Shown in pieces: positions 26,691 through 35,355 of a stretch of 64,000 nt of DNA. The stretch is from assembly GCF_009861505.1 (NCBI RefSeq), contig NZ_WTFT01000006.1:1-64000 (forward strand), in the 5' to 3' direction. The position numbers and the translations under genes are program-made. Source of the stretch: Pseudomonas izuensis. GTDB taxonomy: Bacteria > Pseudomonadota > Gammaproteobacteria > Pseudomonadales > Pseudomonadaceae. How positions within the stretch are numbered: the stretch's first letter is position 1; every line of letters starts with the position of its first letter. The notes under the pieces were generated by a model. The model did no database searches. It was not told the origin of the DNA and worked only from the letters and a program-made list of their open reading frames with translations.

Positions 26691-27422
26691 TTATAGGGGC
26701 CTGATCCGAATTGCTCGCAGGTGGGCCGCGAGAACGCTAATGCTCCACATGGGTATGGTTCGGTGAATAATGCTGTGGCAATTTGAGCACAATATAGCCA
26801 GGTCCTGAAGCGACGTTTTCTCGGTTCCTTTTCGGTGACCAAGGGGCTCGGTGTGGTGAACCTCACAATAATTGGCGCCAATTTCTCCATAAATAAGCGT
26901 GAAGTCGAATTCACACACCTCGCAGGCTAAACAACCGGTGGCGGCAAGAACTGAAGCTTTTTTCGATGCTACGATCGAGGAGTTGCGTTCCCGTACCAGA
27001 TGTTTCTTAAGCAATAGCGCCCCTTCCTCAGCTTCATCGATGAGAGTTTCTTGCGCCGAGATTTCCGAAGATGCTTGATTGATGGTTGTAGAAGAGAAAT
27101 GAGCTTCCAGTTCAGCAATACTGGCTCCGCCATTGGCATCATATTGTTGAAGAAGCCTCGCATCTACTGGCACGCGCGTCGTGCCGTCACTACTTGAGCT
27201 ATCACTCTTGGCTATGAACCCGGTGCTTTTACCTTCCTCCCAAATAACAACGAAAAGCGGCTCTCCGTGCTTTACGTAATCGATACGCGCCCGGTGTTCG
27301 AATAGGCCTGGCGCACCGTCTTTCTTTCCGAATAACGCGTTCTCTAGAGAGGTATGGCCCCGCACCTTCCGCCAAGCAGTGTTTTCATGAACTGCGCAAT
27401 ATCTGATATTTGCAGGTGGCAT
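26691..27422 (-). CDS. HNH endonuclease
   Basis: The 243-aa protein ends in an HNH nuclease domain. It has CLACEVC, then YCEVHHTEPLGHRK with the catalytic His, then LAILCSNCHSIIHR with the second Cys pair and the N/H residues. The zinc pairs are C-x2-C and C-x2-C. The N-terminal 150 residues are an unassigned targeting domain. The ATG overlaps the stop of a 40-codon gene as TAATG, so it is translationally coupled to it. This arrangement is the third gene of a small operon. Confidence 0.85.
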   Translation of the reverse strand: MPPANIRYCAVHENTAWRKVRGHTSLENALFGKKDGAPGLFEHRARIDYVKHGEPLFVVIWEEGKSTGFIAKSDSSSSDGTTRVPVDARLLQQYDANGGASIAELEAHFSSTTINQASSEISAQETLIDEAEEGALLLKKHLVRERNSSIVASKKASVLAATGCLACEVCEFDFTLIYGEIGANYCEVHHTEPLGHRKGTEKTSLQDLAILCSNCHSIIHRTIPMWSISVLAAHLRAIRIRPL

Positions 27423-27544
27423 TATCGTCGATTCCTTTCGATACCCAGGTGGCTGTGGGAGGCGACTCGCTCGACCAGCTCAATTAGCTCGATCATCAGG
27501 CAGCGAATTTTATCTGGGATATGCACTTCATCCTTGATGTACAT
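27422..27544 (-). CDS. small 40-aa protein coupled to the HNH gene
   Basis: A 40-codon frame reads MYIKDEVHIPDKIRCLMIEL, followed by a second amphipathic stretch rich in E and V, and stops at TAA. That stop shares its last base with the ATG of the HNH gene. A TTG at 27565, overlapping the end of the glycine-rich gene, would give 47 codons. The overlap on both sides and the regular helix pattern argue for a real gene. I do not recognise it; an antitoxin-like or adaptor role is only a guess from position. Confidence 0.55.
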   Translation of the reverse strand: MYIKDEVHIPDKIRCLMIELIELVERVASHSHLGIERNRR

Positions 27545-27557
27545 ATCAAGTGAGTAG

Positions 27558-27806
27558 TCAATCAAACAGGCTTGCGATGCCTGCTATGACAGCTGCACCA
27601 ACTGCCAGAGGTATCGTGACTGGCGCGGCAACGATCCCTACAGCAGCGGCTCCTACGGCTATCGTGCCAGCCGCAGCGGCCCCGAGCACTGCCCCAGATC
27701 CAGCTGCCACTACTGTCCGGCCCGCACTGACTTCGTCTGTGCCAGTGATTTTCTTGGAAATCTCATTACCTGCCGTACCCAACGCCACTGCCTTTACGAT
27801 TGTCAT
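27558..27806 (-). CDS. small glycine-zipper membrane protein (82 aa)
   Basis: The protein has a polar N-terminal part (about 30 residues including GNEISKKITGTDEV) followed by an almost uninterrupted Gly/Ala/Val stretch (AGSGAVLGAAAAGTIAVG, then VTIPLAVGAAVIAGIASLF) that should form two membrane helices with G-x3-G packing. The ATG at 27806 has GAGG 8 bases upstream; a GTG three codons earlier is less likely. Such proteins can oligomerise in membranes. It is the first gene of the operon ending in the HNH nuclease. Confidence 0.7.
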   Translation of the reverse strand: MTIVKAVALGTAGNEISKKITGTDEVSAGRTVVAAGSGAVLGAAAAGTIAVGAAAVGIVAAPVTIPLAVGAAVIAGIASLFD

Positions 27807-28149
27807 GTCCAGCACCTCGGTTAATTTCAGCTTGAACGAAATCTAACGATAGCAAATAGATGGCGATGTGCCAGTTTTGCATTTCCAATTTTCTGGGCTG
27901 TTGCAGGTTGAGCTGTCTTGAGGCTGGCATTGCCCAGTGCGGAACAGAATCGTCCAGCAGCTTTGAATGTTCATGCCAATTTCAGTGGTTATGAACGGTC
28001 ATCGACCTTTCTGCGCGCTACACGGGGCCAAGGCCAAGGTCTGTATATACATCAGAGATTTTTTCTACGTCGAGTCGATATCCGCACGTAGTCTATATTG
28101 GGTTCTATCAAGCGTTGACGGCTATAACGAATAGAAACAAGGAAGTGAC
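27807..28149. other. divergent promoter region
   Basis: About 340 bases between the glycine-zipper operon and the SIR2 gene, with no supported coding frame. It must hold promoters for both directions. AAGGA at 28140 is the ribosome binding site of the SIR2 gene. Confidence 0.4.
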
Positions 28150-30024
28150 GTGACGCAATCAATCCAGACAATGTCCGCACGGAGTTTCTCGACCGCATTA
28201 GCGTTGCGGCCAAATCTTGTTGCCTGGTTTTTAGGCGCCGGAGCATCAGCAGCCTCGGGAATTCCTACAGGCTATGCCATGATTCGGGACTTTAAAGCAC
28301 AAATATTCTGTCGTGAGAACAACCTCTCACAGCGCGAAATCGATACCGGCGATCAGGTTTGGATTGACCGGATCGATGAATTCTTCCGGAGATCGTCGCT
28401 CCTGCCACTCGACGGCGACCCAACTGAGTATGCGGCTGCGTTCGAGGCTGTCTACCCCCAGCCACGGCACCGCAGGCAGTACATCGATGACGCTATCTCT
28501 AAAGGTACGCAATGTTTCGGGCACCGAGTGCTCGGAAGCTTGCTTGCGGCAAGGAAAGTGGATTGCGTGTTTACCACGAACTTCGATCCGCTAATTGAAG
28601 AGTCTGCTCTATCCGCCAATGCTCTGTTGCCGACCGTTGAACAAGCCCGTCCGACGGTAGCGGCTATTGATTCGAGTGAGCGTGCAATGCGGAGCTTGAG
28701 CGAGTCAGACTGGCCCCTGGTAGCGAAGCTTCATGGCGATTACCAATCCAACTCAATCAAGAACACCGGTTCAGAGTTGGAGAAACAAGACGAGCATATG
28801 AGGCACGTGCTGGTCGAGGCCAGCAAGCGTTTCGGCATGGTATTCGTTGGTTACAGCGGTCGGGATGCCTCGATCATGGAGGCGCTTACCTCTGTTCTGC
28901 GGGAGACAATGCCGTTCCCGAATGGCCTGTACTGGGTGACATCAGCGGTATCTCGACTTCTGCCCGAGGTCTCGAAGTTTCTAGAGCTTGCTCGACTTGC
29001 TGGTGTTGATGTCGCGGTGGTCGAGTGCAAGACGTTCGACGAACTCGCGGCTGACGTGATCAAACATATCGACTTACCGCCGGTACTGATGGATCACGTG
29101 ATGCAGGGACGGGCCGCACCTCGTTTGGTGCCAGTCCGACTGTCGGATACTGAAGCACGGAATTTTCCGGTGCTTAGGTATTCGGCGATCTTGATCGAGT
29201 CATTCCCGCGCGTAGCGCGTCGGATGACACTTACAAACGCAGCAACTTCTCCGGCTGTCAGAGCGCTGCTTAAAGAAAAAAAATGTAGGGCCGTAGTGGC
29301 TGCGAACGGTCGCGAGTTAGCAGTGTTCGGTAGAGATGATGAGGTATTAATTGCGCTTGCATCTCTTGGTGCACAGATTGCCGGAACGGTGGCACTGGAC
29401 GCGAGTAAGGACAGTTGGGCGCTTGGATTACTTTACGATTCGCTAGTCAAAGCGCTCTCGCGCCACCGCCATCTAATTCCTAGATACAAGCGATCTGGTC
29501 ATTCACTGGTCGTCGCCGCTCCTCAAGAAAGCGAAGGTAACGATAGGTCGAGCCTGTGGACCCAAAAGCTTTCTCATTTGCGTGCTGCTTATGAGAGCCC
29601 GCTGACAGGGAGTGTTCCAAAACTAGGCTTTCCTTTCCAAGAAGGCATATTTCTGAAGCTGGAGCAAATTGATAGCCGCTGGTGGTGCGCTTTTGAGCCG
29701 TACACGTTCGTTGACATTCCCAGGCTGGAGCAAATCGAGTCAGAAAGTGCTGAGCGAGGCAGTGCGTTAGAAATGGCACCTGAGCGTCGAGAGGGCGATC
29801 CCGCCGGCGACTGGCGAAGAGAACGTTGGGCCCCAAAATACAACAAGCAATGGGCGGCGATAATTGGCGCGTGGGCGACTCTACTTGCCTCAACCAAAGA
29901 TGGCACCGTGTGCACCTTTGGTCTGGAGGAGGGTGCAGGCATCGATGCGAAATTTGCTGTCTCGCAGATCACCGGTTGGAGCCGACCTGGCCATCATCAT
30001 CCGTATTTCAACAGGACCACTTGA
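28150..30024 (+). CDS. SIR2-APAZ effector of a short Argonaute (SPARSA-type) system
   Basis: The 624-aa protein has an N-terminal SIR2 domain. It shows FLGAGASAASGIP at residues 28-39, FTTNFDPLIEE with Asn144, KLHGDYQ with catalytic His195, and GYSGRD at 234-239. The C-terminal 280 or so residues fit an APAZ domain, which replaces the N-terminal half of a long Argonaute. In described SPARSA systems this subunit binds a short Argonaute and depletes NAD when guide and target DNA pair. It starts at a GTG with AAGGA 6 bases upstream. Its TGA overlaps the next ATG (TGATG), matching the obligate pairing. Confidence 0.85.
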   Translation: MTQSIQTMSARSFSTALALRPNLVAWFLGAGASAASGIPTGYAMIRDFKAQIFCRENNLSQREIDTGDQVWIDRIDEFFRRSSLLPLDGDPTEYAAAFEAVYPQPRHRRQYIDDAISKGTQCFGHRVLGSLLAARKVDCVFTTNFDPLIEESALSANALLPTVEQARPTVAAIDSSERAMRSLSESDWPLVAKLHGDYQSNSIKNTGSELEKQDEHMRHVLVEASKRFGMVFVGYSGRDASIMEALTSVLRETMPFPNGLYWVTSAVSRLLPEVSKFLELARLAGVDVAVVECKTFDELAADVIKHIDLPPVLMDHVMQGRAAPRLVPVRLSDTEARNFPVLRYSAILIESFPRVARRMTLTNAATSPAVRALLKEKKCRAVVAANGRELAVFGRDDEVLIALASLGAQIAGTVALDASKDSWALGLLYDSLVKALSRHRHLIPRYKRSGHSLVVAAPQESEGNDRSSLWTQKLSHLRAAYESPLTGSVPKLGFPFQEGIFLKLEQIDSRWWCAFEPYTFVDIPRLEQIESESAERGSALEMAPERREGDPAGDWRRERWAPKYNKQWAAIIGAWATLLASTKDGTVCTFGLEEGAGIDAKFAVSQITGWSRPGHHHPYFNRTT

Positions 30025-31475
30025 TGGCAAGTCCCGCGAATGCATCAAAGCTTCCGCCGTTCATCCTGTTGGACGAGCCGTTGCTTTCTTTCTCTCCCTC
30101 GGATGCTGAGCAGATAGACGTGCATCCTCTGAGAGGACTTGTTAACTTCGGCCCTTACTCAAAGGGCTCATTTGGCGGATTCACTCCACGGGTTCGGATC
30201 GCAACTGTTGGCCCAGAGAGCGCGTTCAAAACTCGCGGACAACTGATGGCCTCTTTACGCGAGTCGTACCGTCCAAGCGACCGCTTAGAGTACGTGCCTC
30301 CGTACCCTGGCTTCGAACCTCTATTCCACGTGAGGCTTGAATCCGCACCCGGCGGCGCGCATATCAAGTGGCCGGACTCCCTGAGCCAGCTTCCCGGCGA
30401 TGGCACGCCTCAAGAGCGGCTGTTCCAAGCAATGGACGCAGCCTTAGGCCGTCTAGCCCTAATTCGAAACGAGTTCGACGTAGTGCTTATCCATTTACCT
30501 GACTCTTGGGCTCCAGCAACACGCAGCAGGTTTTTCGATGCACACGATGTGCTCAAGGCTCTTGGCGCTAAGTACAACATCCCCACCCAGGTACTGAATG
30601 ACCGAGTCTTCAAGTTTAAATACATGGCATCGCTCGCTTGGCGCCTTGCAATTGCTCTATACGTGAAAGCAGCAGGTACACCGTGGAAGTTGGCACCGCT
30701 GAAGGGTGTGCCGGTTGACACGGCCTACATCGGTCTTGCCTATGCACTACGCGGTGATCAGCGCAATGCTCATTATGTGACTTGTTGTTCTCAGGTGTTC
30801 GACATGGATGGCGGTGGAATGCAGTTTGTCGCCTTCGAGGCGCGTGATCCGGTAGTAGATGTAGCTGAGGCCCGCCGTAATCCTTTCCTGAGTCGAGACG
30901 ATATGCGAGCGGTGCTTGCAAGGAGCCTCGCGCTCTACCAAGGGAGAAACGGCGGAAACCTACCCCAAAGACTCGTCATCCATAAAACTACCGCGTTCAA
31001 GCCAGAGGAAATTGAAGGTGCGTTCGATGCGTTGTCAGGCGTAGCCGAAGTTGAATGCATCGAGGTCGGTGCGGCATCGTGTTGGAGAGGTGTCTGGCTA
31101 ATTGAATCCGGTCGAGCGAAGCCACTGAGCAAGCCGTCTGGCTACCCGGTTCCGCGGGGAACGATGGTTGTTCGATCAGGTAACTCAGCGCTCATTTGGG
31201 TGGCGGGCAATGCACCTGAGGTGTCTATCAAAGGCGACTACTACCAAGGGAAGAAGAGCATTCCAAAACCGCTCCAACTCATTCGGCATGCGGGTAGTGG
31301 TCCACTTGAACTCATTGCCCATGAGGCCATGGCTCTGACTAAAATGGATTGGAATAATGACGCTCTCTACGACCCAGTTCCGGTGAGTATCCGGTACTCG
31401 CAGAGATTAGCTCGGACGATCGCCAATGTCCCGGATCTGCCTGGCAATGTGTATCCGTACCGTCTATTTATGTAG
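30024..31475 (+). CDS. short prokaryotic Argonaute (MID-PIWI)
   Basis: The 483-aa protein is the right length for a short pAgo with MID and PIWI domains only. It shows VLIHLPDSW, LAWRLAIALYVKAAGTPWKL, then a PIWI strand LVIHKTTAFKPEEIEGAFDA and a C-terminal ALTKMDWNNDALYDPVPVSI followed by a helix. The last segments are strongly typical of PIWI ends. The DEDX slicer tetrad is not evident, as expected for short pAgos, which act as guide-directed sensors. The start at 30024 overlaps the SIR2 stop by one base; longer in-frame starts would run inside the SIR2 gene. Confidence 0.85.
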   Translation: MASPANASKLPPFILLDEPLLSFSPSDAEQIDVHPLRGLVNFGPYSKGSFGGFTPRVRIATVGPESAFKTRGQLMASLRESYRPSDRLEYVPPYPGFEPLFHVRLESAPGGAHIKWPDSLSQLPGDGTPQERLFQAMDAALGRLALIRNEFDVVLIHLPDSWAPATRSRFFDAHDVLKALGAKYNIPTQVLNDRVFKFKYMASLAWRLAIALYVKAAGTPWKLAPLKGVPVDTAYIGLAYALRGDQRNAHYVTCCSQVFDMDGGGMQFVAFEARDPVVDVAEARRNPFLSRDDMRAVLARSLALYQGRNGGNLPQRLVIHKTTAFKPEEIEGAFDALSGVAEVECIEVGAASCWRGVWLIESGRAKPLSKPSGYPVPRGTMVVRSGNSALIWVAGNAPEVSIKGDYYQGKKSIPKPLQLIRHAGSGPLELIAHEAMALTKMDWNNDALYDPVPVSIRYSQRLARTIANVPDLPGNVYPYRLFM

Positions 31476-31664
31476 CCGGGGGCTGCGTTCTATAATCTGA
31501 AAAACCGTATTTTGCGGATCCAGTCATTCATTCACAGCAATTCCCTCGGTCTCAATATTCGCTCTCGGCTACTTATTGGACCGTTCAGGATTTCCGAGCT
31601 GCGTGAATCACTCAACCGAAAGATGCAACAGACTGGTTAAATCACTCTACTGGCGTTTGGATGG

Positions 31665-32855
31665 TCAGTTTTTTTGCGAGGGCAGGGAGCTATGCCATGG
31701 GTAGCCCTTCGCGCTGAGCTGAAAGGAGTAATCGAATAAACGCTTCATGTACTCACCGTCGAATTTCCGTTCATGCGTTACGTCAAAATCGGCGCCAATG
31801 AACGCTAGATTAAAATCAGCTCCATCCTGCTGCGCCATACGGTAGATTCGCTCCAGGTCGCTGATCCCCTGAGTCTGAATCAATGTACTGATAGCTCGGC
31901 CGCCGATGTTCAATGTGCGGCGTTTCGTCCCGGACCACTGAGGGTCCAGCGTCCCGTTACGAATGATGTAGAAATTACGGTCGCGTCGCAAAGGTGCTCC
32001 AGTAGATTTGCTCAGCTCCATTATGGTGGTGGGCGGGTAGAGAAACACTTGAGTGATCACCCCTCCGTCCACGTGCATTTCCTGGAACTGTTTGCCATCA
32101 ACTTCCACATCGATCATGACGGGTGAGACTGCACCGGGAATGCTCATTGAGGCGAGCATGATGTTGCGAAAGAGATCGAGCGCTCCCGATGCCTGACTTG
32201 AGGCAATGGCGCCCATGTTCCAAGTGACTGGCCGACCTGAGTCAAGGTCAGTGGTGCCGATCAGCAGTATTCGTCCTTTAGAGTATTCCGATGCGATCGC
32301 TGTAAGAATCTCAGCACTGACATACTTTGCGATGAGTCGCGACAGTGGCTTGCTGTCCGCTATGCCATCGCTTGCGAAACGAGTTAAAACATTTCGCGAA
32401 TGAAAGATGTCTTTTGGACCGATCGCGTTGGAGACATAACGAATCACTCCATCGTACTCAGACCCTAGGAAAGCGAAAGGGGCGACGAGGGCTCCCGCGC
32501 TAATGCCTGTGACGACTTTGAACAAGGGGCGAGTCCCATGCGCCGTCCATCCAGCAATCAGTCCCGCGGCGAATGCGCCCGCATCGCCGCCACCGGAAAC
32601 TGCCAGCATGTGCGCGAGCGGCAAGATAGTGTTGGGCTTTCCAGCCTCTGCGAGTACCTGGCTCTCGCGTTTGTTGGACTGCACTGCATCCTCAATGAAA
32701 GGAGAGCGATCGTGGTCCAACCTGTAACGAGCATTAGGGATGCCAGGGATCACGGCCTTTTCAGTCAAGGTTTGAGGGACGGCGTCTCGGCGGGGCAGAC
32801 ATGCTTGAAGAAACAAGTCCAGAGAGGCGCCAGGCCTGAGCGGAAATTGCTTCAA
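31665..32855 (-). CDS. patatin-like phospholipase, probable lipoprotein
   Basis: The 396-aa protein has the patatin triad parts: the oxyanion loop SGGGDAGAFAAG, the nucleophile elbow GISAGA, and the catalytic Asp in HVDGGV. The IPGIPNARYRLD segment is common to a Pseudomonas patatin-like lipoprotein subfamily. No ATG precedes the conserved N-terminal part. A TTG at 32855 with GGAGG 7 bases upstream gives a short signal ending in LQAC, a possible lipobox (Cys19). It may hydrolyse envelope lipids. Patatin genes occur as defence effectors (for example CBASS), but no synthase is beside this one. Confidence 0.8.
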   Translation of the reverse strand: MKQFPLRPGASLDLFLQACLPRRDAVPQTLTEKAVIPGIPNARYRLDHDRSPFIEDAVQSNKRESQVLAEAGKPNTILPLAHMLAVSGGGDAGAFAAGLIAGWTAHGTRPLFKVVTGISAGALVAPFAFLGSEYDGVIRYVSNAIGPKDIFHSRNVLTRFASDGIADSKPLSRLIAKYVSAEILTAIASEYSKGRILLIGTTDLDSGRPVTWNMGAIASSQASGALDLFRNIMLASMSIPGAVSPVMIDVEVDGKQFQEMHVDGGVITQVFLYPPTTIMELSKSTGAPLRRDRNFYIIRNGTLDPQWSGTKRRTLNIGGRAISTLIQTQGISDLERIYRMAQQDGADFNLAFIGADFDVTHERKFDGEYMKRLFDYSFQLSAKGYPWHSSLPSQKN

Positions 32856-32945
32856 ATCGCATCCTCCGGTTCTGCCGATCGACACTATAAAGGGCTTATC
32901 ACTATCCAAAAAGTGATTACTTTGAGGCGTGAGGAGGTCATTGCG

Positions 32946-33083
32946 TTACTGGAGCCTCTCTTCCTCTGCCCTCACCAGCAGACGCATTGCTCGCCTGTTT
33001 TTCGTTATAACGAAACTCTGGCCCTGGGCTACGAGAGCAACAAGGCGCCGAAACCTTGGGCGTGCCTGGCTACAGCTGGTCAT
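32946..33083 (-). pseudogene. Phd/YefM-like antitoxin, orphan or remnant
   Basis: A 45-codon frame (ARPRFRRLVALVAQGQSFVI, then TKNRRAMRLLVRAEEERL) matches the F..LV..V..G..FVIT.N....LLV pattern of Phd/YefM antitoxins. The N-terminus is short, no ribosome binding site is evident and no toxin gene follows, so it is probably a leftover of a toxin-antitoxin pair. Confidence 0.4.
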
Positions 33084-33392
33084 ATAGATAATGACAGATG
33101 AACCTAATAGACCGTGGTCAAGAGCGTAGTGACATTCAGCGTTATGCGCACGCATCAAAGCGTCAGGAGTCGACCCAAAGCAGACCTTTGTGAGGTCCAG
33201 CTAACGGCTCATCGGTGCAAAGCGGAGAAGGGCGCAGCGGCCCTTCAGCAAGGCGGTGAAGCGCTGCCGAAGGCAGGCAACCTTTTGCCGCTCTAACTGA
33301 TCGGGATGCGCCCGATTGTAGATTGAGATTCTGGAGTTTGCCCATTTGACGGGGGGTTCTAAAGTCGGAAGAGTTGGCTTGAAGTTTGCTTT
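33084..33392. other. gene-free stretch with a partial intergenic repeat
   Basis: No supported coding frame was found. A degenerate copy of the intergenic repeat with GTCGACCCAAAGC lies near 33166-33190. Confidence 0.4.
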
Positions 33393-33414
33393 ATAAATGA
33401 TTCTAATCATTTAT
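33393..33414. promoter_or_regulatory. inverted repeat, probable operator
   Basis: ATAAATGATT and AATCATTTAT form a perfect 10-bp inverted repeat around CT, 21 bases upstream of the next start codon. The spacing differs from a Fur box (it has TGAT-TCTA-ATCA rather than TGAT-A-ATCA), so the regulator is unknown. Confidence 0.45.
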
Positions 33415-33435
33415 TAATTGGCAGAGGCTTCTTAA

Positions 33436-33756
33436 ATGAACATCAACGGATCGTTCGCTAATCACACCTATTACGCCGGCGCGAAACGCCAGAAAATCAT
33501 CGAGGATAATCAGACGACTAGGCAGGAAGTTTTACCCGCCAAGTCGCCAAAGTCCGCAGCCACCAACCCTGCGGCTGCGGAGTCCGAAGCATTTGCGTCA
33601 AACTTCAATGAGGCGGTTGCCAAGGCAAAAATTCGCGTTGTGAACGCTCAACCTATACGCCTGATGTCGAAGGCTGAGGTGGAAACCAGACTCCAGAATG
33701 CTTTGACCGGCACGAAAGTAGACCGGGTTGATGAGTCGAAAATAATCGCCGGTTAA
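33436..33756 (+). CDS. hypothetical protein (106 aa)
   Basis: The product is hydrophilic, with a low-complexity Ala/Ser/Pro middle (KSPKSAATNPAAAESEAF) and a helical C-terminal part (LMSKAEVETRLQNALTG). No motif, signal peptide or membrane segment was recognised. The ATG follows GAGG at about 9 bases and an inverted repeat just upstream, so it is likely expressed and regulated. It has no operon partner. Confidence 0.55.
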   Translation: MNINGSFANHTYYAGAKRQKIIEDNQTTRQEVLPAKSPKSAATNPAAAESEAFASNFNEAVAKAKIRVVNAQPIRLMSKAEVETRLQNALTGTKVDRVDESKIIAG

Positions 33757-34002
33757 CAATCCAGCACGCTTGTGCACGCCCTCCATACTTCGGCTTGGGG
33801 GCACTGTAGAGGGGAGGACGAGAATACTCGCCGAAGGTATAAAATGCGGGGCGTCTGGCCGTTTTCTGTTCATTGCGATTGGACGGTTGAATCCACAGTC
33901 GACTCTTGCCCTTCGCCAGAGGCCGTAATTGGCCGATTGCTACCCGTCCTGTAGATGTGCAATCTACTCTTTAATCGCCAGCCACCTGTGTATCCAGAAT
34001 TA

Positions 34003-34221
34003 TTAGTAGCGCCGCAGTCGCAGAATCGCATCTGTAATCACGTCTGCATTTGTGTCCAAAGTTTCCAAGGCTGCTACTGCGTTCTCTGCAACGCTATTTA
34101 CTCCGTTCGTTGAAAGCCAGCTAGTAATCTCTTCTATCGCTGCACCTAGCGCGTGCTGATTGTGCAGTAGCAATGTCAGGGCATCTGCTACGGCGATCTT
34201 GCAGTCTGCGTCATCTGGCAT
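34003..34221 (-). CDS. small acidic protein (72 aa)
   Basis: The product is helical and acidic (CKIAVADALTLLLHNQHALG, then AVAALETLDTNADVITDAI), with AAGGA 8 bases before the ATG. It resembles small Pseudomonas proteins of unknown role. No motif is recognised. Confidence 0.55.
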   Translation of the reverse strand: MPDDADCKIAVADALTLLLHNQHALGAAIEEITSWLSTNGVNSVAENAVAALETLDTNADVITDAILRLRRY

Positions 34222-34458
34222 GTCGGTCGTCCTTGAGAGGTGTACAAGGAGCCTAGTTCATCTTCTCGCTGGGTAGGGGATTGGGTGGATCGCACAGCTA
34301 CCCATTTGCCCAGGGCGTTACCTGATTACAAGTGTCAGAAAACGACCATAGCGGGCTGTGCTAAGGGATCACCTCTGGATTTGCAGTCACTGGAGCGGCA
34401 AATAGTCGACCCAAATCTATACGCGAGCGATTGGCACAGCGCGGGGATGGGGAATCGC

Positions 34459-34509
34459 TTGACGAAACCTTCGATGCGGGCGCAGTATCTATCTACCGGT
34501 AGATAGATA
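34459..34509 (+). promoter_or_regulatory. perfect 24-bp palindrome (TetR-type operator) with a promoter-like -35
   Basis: TATCTATCTACC at 34486-34497 is followed directly by its exact reverse complement at 34498-34509. TTGACG at 34459-34464 lies about 18 bases before a CAGTAT hexamer that overlaps the palindrome. It stands 47 bases before the glutathione transferase start, and a TetR gene follows that gene, so it is probably the TetR operator. Confidence 0.7.
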
Positions 34510-34556
34510 GCAGTTTTTCCATCCCTAATCGAAAGCTCACGTCAGGATCAGCCCGC

Positions 34557-35270
34557 ATGAAAATTCACGACACTCCAGGTTTTCCAAATCCAGCTCGCAT
34601 TCGCATTGTTTTGGGAGAGAAAGGCATCGAGTCGCAGATCGAGTTTGTCAAAGTCGATCTTTACAACGCGGAACATCAGAAGGCGCCTTTCTTGGCAAAA
34701 AATCCGACAGGCACTGTGCCGGTGCTGGAGCTGGACGATGGGACATTCATCGCCGAATGCATCGCGATCACTCATTACTTGGACGAGCTTGACGGCAACC
34801 CTATCCTGACGGGCCGTACCGCTAGAGAAAAAGCAGAAATCCAGATGATGCAGAAGCGCGCAGACGACCAATTGATCGATGGCATTGGTGTGTTCTTCCA
34901 CCACGCCACGCCCGGCTTGGGAGACGTGAACAAGCAGCACAAGGATGCCGATTGGGCACTGCGTAAAGAGTGGGGTGAGAAACACGCTCAGAAAGCCATA
35001 AAAGGAATGGCGTACTTCAACGAAGTGCTGAAATCCCGTCCATTCGTTGCAGGCGACTCATTTTCAGTCGCGGACATCACTGTTTTCTGCGCATTGATCC
35101 ATGGGGATTACGCGGGCCTCAATGTTCCCGCGGAGCATGCTGCGCTGACTGAATGGCGTGCCCGCGTAGCTGAACGCCCAAGCGTGAAAAACCGTAGTGG
35201 TCAGGAATTGCTGCCAGAGGATCTTCCGCACCTGACGCCACTGCTCGAATATCTGAACAGTAAAGCTTGA
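34557..35270 (+). CDS. glutathione S-transferase
   Basis: The 237-aa protein has an N-terminal thioredoxin fold (FPNPARIRIVLGEKGIESQI, then NPTGTVPVLELDDGTFIAEC with the cis-Pro and the glutathione gamma-Glu-binding acid plus Ser-like site) and an all-helical C-terminal domain (FVAGDSFSVADITVFCALIH). It conjugates or reduces electrophiles with glutathione. AGGA precedes the ATG. The upstream palindrome and the downstream TetR gene suggest an inducible detoxification unit. Confidence 0.88.
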   Translation: MKIHDTPGFPNPARIRIVLGEKGIESQIEFVKVDLYNAEHQKAPFLAKNPTGTVPVLELDDGTFIAECIAITHYLDELDGNPILTGRTAREKAEIQMMQKRADDQLIDGIGVFFHHATPGLGDVNKQHKDADWALRKEWGEKHAQKAIKGMAYFNEVLKSRPFVAGDSFSVADITVFCALIHGDYAGLNVPAEHAALTEWRARVAERPSVKNRSGQELLPEDLPHLTPLLEYLNSKA

Positions 35271-35289
35271 TCCCCAGGCTGTATTAACT

Positions 35290-35317
35290 ACTATGCCCGG
35301 TCTTGACCGGGCATAGT
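35290..35317 (+). terminator. strong hairpin between the GST and TetR genes
   Basis: Arms of 13 bp (ACTATGCCCGGTC and its complement) enclose a TT loop, 20 bases after the transferase stop. No T-run follows, so it may act as an attenuator or RNA-stabilising element rather than a simple terminator. Confidence 0.5.
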
Positions 35318-35355
35318 CAGCTCAATACATTCAGCCATTTCGAGGGAGTTTGATC

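Noticed and set aside
14350..28139. Possible transposon ends TGTTTCTATTTTATAGC (14350) and its near-inverted copy ending AGAAACA (28139)
   Set aside because: The two match only with a 2-base insertion and there is no target duplication (ACGCC versus AGGAA), so chance similarity is likely.
33393..33414. Fur box
   Set aside because: The half-sites have the wrong spacing for the 19-bp Fur consensus; it is kept only as an unassigned inverted repeat.
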